A program made the position numbers and the translations under genes. Source: Pseudomonadota bacterium (GTDB lineage: Bacteria > Myxococcota_A > UBA9042 > GCA-2863065). From it: a DNA stretch of 36,792 nucleotides. The notes beneath the pieces are model-generated. The model did not search any database and was not told the DNA's origin. It saw only the letters and a program-made list of their open reading frames with translations. The stretch lies in NCBI GenBank assembly GCA_005776585.1, contig SXOX01000041.1, positions 1 through 36,792 on the forward strand, read 5' to 3'. Shown here piece by piece: positions 33,071 to 36,792 of this stretch (position 1 is its first letter; each line of letters begins with the position of its first letter).

Positions 33071-34407
33071 GTCGAAGGCACCCTCTTGGCGGCCGTACGG
33101 CGGACGACGCGCAGCGCGGCGCCGTGCAGGTCTTGGAGGAATGCCACCGCGCGATCGTCGTCCTGCTGGAGCGACACGAGCATCTCTCCTGCGGTGATGG
33201 CCTGGCCGGACGCATCGTGGGCAACGACCTCGCCGGCACCGAGGTACTCGAGCATCTTCAGCAGCGCATGCTTCGCCGGGCCCGGCTCGTAGAGATGGTC
33301 ACGATCGATGCGGGTGAGGTCGTCGACGTCCGTGACCACCGTCTGTCCGTCGTCGAGCCGAACGTCGAAGTACCGCGTGGGGTCCAGGTCGAACAGGTTG
33401 CTGTGCGTGGCGACGAAGAGTTGCTGGACGTGGCCTGCGCGAACGACCGCTTGGAGAACGGTACGGAGGGTCTTGCCCATGGTCGGCGCGTGCAGGTGCG
33501 CCTCGGGCTCCTCGATGGCCACGGCGCGCGCGCCGGAGACCAGGATCTGTGCGAGGATCGTGACGACCTGAACGATCCCGAGGCCTGCGAGGTCGAGGGG
33601 AAGTTCGTGGCCGCCCCCGACCTGCTGGCGCAGCGCATAGAGCCCGGTGATCGGATCCTGGACCGGTCGGATTCGCTGAAGGTGTAGCGGTGGAGCCTCG
33701 AGCAAGGCGTTGAGGCGATCGATGGATCCGGCCACGGCTGGGTCCGGGTGCAGCCGGCTCCGTCCAAGAGCTTCGCTGACGCGACCCGCGGCGAGCAGCT
33801 CGAGCACGTCGGGTCGCGGGGCTACCAACGCACCGTTGACGCCCATGCTCGACCGGACCGCCGGCACCAGGAAGTAGGCGCGTTCGACCTCCGTGCGAAT
33901 CCTGCGAAAGCTCGTGTCGAGCACGCTCAGGTCGTGCCGGCGACGAAAGTCTCCGACGTGATCGCCGATCAGCTCGAGCCGCGCCCAGGTGGGTGATGCG
34001 ACGACCTCGATGACGACTTCTGGTGTGGGCTCGTCTGCGCCAAGGCCACGACTCGCGTCACCTGGGGCGATTGTCCTCGGCAGGAGCAGCGGCGGGTCGA
34101 AGGCGAGTCGCGCACCGATTCGGACCGGCGCGTCGCCACTGCCGAGCCGAACGTCGCTCGGAGGCAGCGACACGTGGGCGAACTGCCGCTCCAACGTCGT
34201 CAGCTCGCCAGGGCTGCACGCGAGCAACTCGCGCACGAGCCGCGTCCAAGTCGCCATCGCCGCCAACACGTTCGACTTTCCGGCACCGTTCGGCCCGTAG
34301 AAGACCGAGAACTCCCCGAGCGGCGTCCCGTGTCCGTCGACGCCCTTGCCGAGGCGCACGTCCGCAAGGCTGCGAAAGTCCTGCGCCCAGAAGCCGATGA
34401 TGCTCAC
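33067..34407 (-). CDS. ABC-type ATPase of the AAA_15/AAA_21 (OLD-like) class
   Basis: 446 residues from GTG 34407. Walker A is FYGPNGAGKSN (Gly38-Ser45). Late in the protein come a signature-like LDLAGLGIVQVVTILAQ, Walker B with the double acid AVAIEEPEAHLH (Glu299-Glu300) and the H-switch FVATHSN (His335). There is no TOPRIM nuclease domain after it, unlike OLD proteins, so the partner gene probably supplies the effector. ATPases of this class are sensors in several phage-defence systems (Septu, PARIS). GTG 34407 has GGGAG seven bases upstream; an in-frame GTG at 34440 would add 11 residues and lie only 10 bases after the -10 box, so it remains possible. Confidence 0.85.
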   Translation of the reverse strand: MSIIGFWAQDFRSLADVRLGKGVDGHGTPLGEFSVFYGPNGAGKSNVLAAMATWTRLVRELLACSPGELTTLERQFAHVSLPPSDVRLGSGDAPVRIGARLAFDPPLLLPRTIAPGDASRGLGADEPTPEVVIEVVASPTWARLELIGDHVGDFRRRHDLSVLDTSFRRIRTEVERAYFLVPAVRSSMGVNGALVAPRPDVLELLAAGRVSEALGRSRLHPDPAVAGSIDRLNALLEAPPLHLQRIRPVQDPITGLYALRQQVGGGHELPLDLAGLGIVQVVTILAQILVSGARAVAIEEPEAHLHAPTMGKTLRTVLQAVVRAGHVQQLFVATHSNLFDLDPTRYFDVRLDDGQTVVTDVDDLTRIDRDHLYEPGPAKHALLKMLEYLGAGEVVAHDASGQAITAGEMLVSLQQDDDRAVAFLQDLHGAALRVVRRTAAKRVPST

Positions 34408-34450
34408 GCCATTGCTCCCGCCGCCTGGGTTAGCGGCCACTCGAAGAGGG

Positions 34451-34480
34451 ACGGTAGGGCGGTTTCATCCGCGCGGTCAA
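34451..34480 (-). promoter_or_regulatory. Promoter of the ATPase-protease operon
   Basis: Minus strand TTGACC (34480-34475), 18 bases, TACCGT (34456-34451): the same spacing and -10 sequence as the first vapBC promoter. It leaves about 37 bases of leader to GTG 34407. Confidence 0.5.
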
Positions 34481-34774
34481 GGATTCGGTTACTCGGACGC
34501 CTCCGCATCTCGCGTCCGCCACCGTGGCCACCGCGTCAATCCGCCGCGGAAGAGGACCTCGCGCTCGCAGCACTCCGCGCCTTTGGCACGCACCGCCTGT
34601 GGGCACCCTGGGGGCGATCCAACCCGGCGTGGGGCGCCTCGCCTCGCCGTGCACGCCCACGACGGCGCGTCGTCCGACCCGCGGCCTCGCCGTGGCCCGA
34701 TCACTGCCTCCGCGCCATGGCACGTGCCTTGCGCACGCGACCGTTCGGTCGATCGGACCGACGAGGAACTCGAC
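34481..34774. other. Gap without a recognisable gene
   Basis: Together with the promoter at 34451-34480 this forms a 367-base divergent gap. I see no coding region or RNA gene. A short inverted repeat TCGGTC-GATCG-GACCGA lies at 34745-34761, just before the ribosome site of the next gene. Confidence 0.5.
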
Positions 34775-36157
34775 ATGACGAAGTCTATCCGCCTGCTCAT
34801 GGTCACGCTCGTCTGCACCGCCTGCACGATCCGGTTGGAGTCGCCCGCGCCGATGGCCCCGCAAGACGCCACGTGGTCGAACCGGATCGCCGAGATCGTG
34901 AGGAGGCGCTGCGTCCCATGTCACTCGTCTGGGCACTTCGCCGCGGTCCAGCCGCTGGAGACCTACGCGCATGCGCTCTTGCACACCGAGCACTTGCCGT
35001 CGCGCCTGACCGAACCTGAGTTTGGGACGCGCATGCCACCCTACCCAGGCGGAGAGCTGCCCGGCCGCTGCGAGCCGGCCGCGCCTTATAGCAACGACCT
35101 TCGCCTGAGCAACGACGAGCTCGCCGCGGTCCTCACGTGGCTCGACAACGGTCTGCCGATGGGCGACGGCCCGGCCGCGATGGAGACGCTCGCTCCAGCC
35201 GCTCCCACGACGCTTCGCGGCGCGACGGAGTACCCGCTCACCGAGGGCTATGTCATCAGCGTCGACGCGGAGACCGCGCACAAGGACGACTGGATCTGTC
35301 TCATCGTCGATCCGGGCCAGCGCGACGGCCGCCGCTTCCTGAGCGGGATGCAGGTCGACGCCGACCGAAAGCAAGCCTTCCGCGGCGCCGTGCTCTGGCT
35401 CGACCGGGACCGAGCGAGCCTGAGGTTCGTCGCGCCGAGCTCCCCGCGGGTCCACGGTGCCTCATGGTACGACTGCGACACCGGGTTTGGCTTCACCGGC
35501 GACATCCTTGGCGGCTTTCTCCCCGAGCAAGAGCCGTTCGTCACGCCGCCGGGCTCCGCCATCGAGGTTCCCGGGGACGCGCTGCTCGTGCTCCGGATCC
35601 ACTATCACGCCCACTACGAGCCCGATCCCAGCGGCGAAGCGGTGACGCCATCCCTACAGGAATGGCAGGATCACACGACGGTGCGGCTTCGCTGGGAGGA
35701 AGAGGCGTCGGTGCAGACGGTCGCGACCGTGTTGACCTTCGGAGGCGAGAGTGCGGCTGTCGTCGAAGGGACCGGTAGCCTGACGCCGCCGTTTGCGGTC
35801 CCTCCCACGTCATCGGAGGACGTGGCCCGAGAGACCATGGTCACGGTCGTGCCCGGCTCGTCGACCGATGCGTATGCCGTCTTTGCGGTCCAGGTCGAGA
35901 TGATGAGCGCCGGTCACCTCGCGACGCTGTCCGCTGGCTCGGCCGGCGAGGCGTCGTGCCTTGCGGCCTTCCCGAAGTGGAACCCCACCTGGCAGGCGCC
36001 GGTCACGTTCGACACCGCTGGAGCCTCGGCCCCCGTCGTATATGGCGGCCAGACGTTGCGGCTGGATTGCGACTATCGCAATCCCACGGGTCGAACGCTC
36101 GTGCTGGGCGAGGAGTCGTGCCGCGCGATGGTCGGGCTCCTGCCACTCGGCCCCTGA
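34775..36157 (+). CDS. Exported heme-motif protein resembling copper type II monooxygenases
   Basis: 460 residues. A signal peptide or lipoprotein leader (MTKSIRLLMVTLVCTAC) is followed by a c-type heme motif VPCHSSG inside RRRCVPCHSSGHF and a cytochrome-like segment ending in ELAAVLTWLDNGLPMGDGP. The long C-terminal part resembles the PHM-like copper type II ascorbate-dependent monooxygenases: LLVLRIHYHAHYEP in place of the copper His-x-His, MMSAGHLATLS, then FPKWNPTWQAPVTF and GQTLRLDCDYRNPTG, as in the C-domain. Only one His is left in the MMSAGH segment. Likely a periplasmic redox enzyme; substrate unknown. ATG 34775 has GAGGA seven bases upstream; the longer upstream frame is not supported. 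Confidence 0.7.
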   Translation: MTKSIRLLMVTLVCTACTIRLESPAPMAPQDATWSNRIAEIVRRRCVPCHSSGHFAAVQPLETYAHALLHTEHLPSRLTEPEFGTRMPPYPGGELPGRCEPAAPYSNDLRLSNDELAAVLTWLDNGLPMGDGPAAMETLAPAAPTTLRGATEYPLTEGYVISVDAETAHKDDWICLIVDPGQRDGRRFLSGMQVDADRKQAFRGAVLWLDRDRASLRFVAPSSPRVHGASWYDCDTGFGFTGDILGGFLPEQEPFVTPPGSAIEVPGDALLVLRIHYHAHYEPDPSGEAVTPSLQEWQDHTTVRLRWEEEASVQTVATVLTFGGESAAVVEGTGSLTPPFAVPPTSSEDVARETMVTVVPGSSTDAYAVFAVQVEMMSAGHLATLSAGSAGEASCLAAFPKWNPTWQAPVTFDTAGASAPVVYGGQTLRLDCDYRNPTGRTLVLGEESCRAMVGLLPLGP

Positions 36158-36199
36158 GCCCCTTTGCGCCTCGCCCGCGCCTGAACTACCGTGCGCGGC

Positions 36200-36792
36200 A
36201 TGACCGCACCCGAAGGCCGCCGTATTCGCTCCGTCGACGAGGTCACCCTCGACCTCAAGCGCACCATCGAGGCCGGCTTCCGCCGCGTGTGGGTGCAGGG
36301 CGAGGTCGTTGGCTGTCGGCCGGCGTCGTCGGGGCACGTCTACTTCAACCTCAAGGGCCGCGAAGCGACACTTCCCGCCGTCATGTGGCGCAACACGGCC
36401 GCGCGGCTGACGCGCCCGCTCCGCGATGGCGACCAGCTCACGTGTCAGGGCGACGTCGAGGTCTACGCGCCCCAGGGCAAGTACCAGCTCATCGTCACCG
36501 CGGTGGAGCTGGCAGGCGAGGGCGCGCTCCTCGCCGCACTCGAGGCGCTCAAGAAGAAGCTCTACGCCGAGGGCCTGTTCGCTCCCGAGCGCAAGCGGCC
36601 GCTGCCGCACTGGCCGCGGCGGGTGGGGCTCGTGACCTCGCAGACCGGTGCGGCGGTGCGCGATCTCGTGCGGTCGATTCACGCCCTCTTCCCCGCGCGC
36701 ATCCTCATTGCGCACGCGGCCGTCCAGGGCGAGCAGGCGCCGGCGAGCCTCGTCGCCGCGCTCGGGAGCATCGCGAGCGTCGAAGACGTCGA
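36200..36792 (+). CDS. xseA: Exodeoxyribonuclease VII large subunit, N-terminal part
   Basis: The frame is open from ATG 36200 to the window end (197 complete codons); a full XseA has about 400-450 residues. The N-terminal OB-fold is clear: RSVDEVTLDLKRTIEAGFRR, VWVQGEVVGCRP, SGHVYFNLKG, AVMWRN and YAPQGKYQLIV. The start of the catalytic domain follows: ALKKKLYAEGLF, KRPLPHWPRRVGLVTSQTGAA. Exonuclease VII degrades single-stranded DNA from both ends together with the small subunit XseB. It starts 42 bases after the previous gene, in the same direction. No clear ribosome site precedes the ATG. Confidence 0.95.
   Translation, partial: MTAPEGRRIRSVDEVTLDLKRTIEAGFRRVWVQGEVVGCRPASSGHVYFNLKGREATLPAVMWRNTAARLTRPLRDGDQLTCQGDVEVYAPQGKYQLIVTAVELAGEGALLAALEALKKKLYAEGLFAPERKRPLPHWPRRVGLVTSQTGAAVRDLVRSIHALFPARILIAHAAVQGEQAPASLVAALGSIASVEDV

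Noticed and set aside
1..36792. CRISPR arrays, insertion sequences, rRNA genes
   Set aside because: No regularly spaced repeats of the right size, no transposase and no terminal inverted repeats with target duplications were found; no rRNA signature was seen.

Overview
The window is about 70% G+C except for its first ~118 bases, which are about one third G+C by my count. Gene content (MopE-type Cys-rich surface lipoprotein, RRM Gly-rich protein, abundant TPR, HEAT and lipoprotein genes, fused 2-oxoacid dehydrogenase E1, VapBC pairs) and codon use suggest a Myxococcota/Deltaproteobacteria-like bacterium, probably a metagenomic contig. That placement is inference. TAA, TAG and TGA are all used as ordinary stops, so the code is standard.

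Region by region: (1) 1-687: an AT-rich scrap encoding a PIF1-type helicase tail is joined abruptly to the C-terminal third of a Clp ATPase; this is probably a contig-end chimera. (2) 738-3517 (-): the outstanding locus. A 700-residue membrane-anchored protein carries three tandem DsbA-like thioredoxin domains, and the first catalytic position of each CxxC motif is an in-frame TGA (U-P-F/Y-C). Each TGA is followed at the same distance by a hairpin with GGUC in its loop, as in bacterial SECIS elements. The only cysteines in the protein are the three resolving ones. A small lipoprotein gene lies upstream. (3) 3643-7284 (-): folD-gcvT-gcvH-flavoprotein operon of one-carbon/glycine metabolism. (4) 7359-9142 (+): a sensorless histidine kinase translationally coupled to tyrA. 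(5) 9147-13882 (-): DUF1244, RRM protein, then HEAT protein-dapA-dapB-purA. (6) 13961-18844 (-): Cys-rich repeat lipoprotein and fused E1 of a 2-oxoacid dehydrogenase. (7) 18965-26124: TPR protein (+), then pheS-pheT-glycosyltransferase-methyltransferase (-).

(8) 26180-34440 is an accessory, defence-type island between core genes: two VapBC-like pairs, an orphan HicB-like antitoxin, a broken Mrr-type restriction endonuclease, an unknown protein, an AAA_14/DUF4143 ATPase, and a two-gene operon of an ABC-type ATPase with a putative CHAT/caspase-like protease. (9) 34775-36792 (+): a secreted heme-motif protein resembling copper type II monooxygenases, then xseA running off the end.

Several promoters here share a TTGAC-17/18-TAcc/g layout, and some place the start codon six bases after the -10 box, suggesting leaderless mRNAs. 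The genes needed for selenocysteine (selA/B/C/D) are not in the window and would have to lie elsewhere in the genome.
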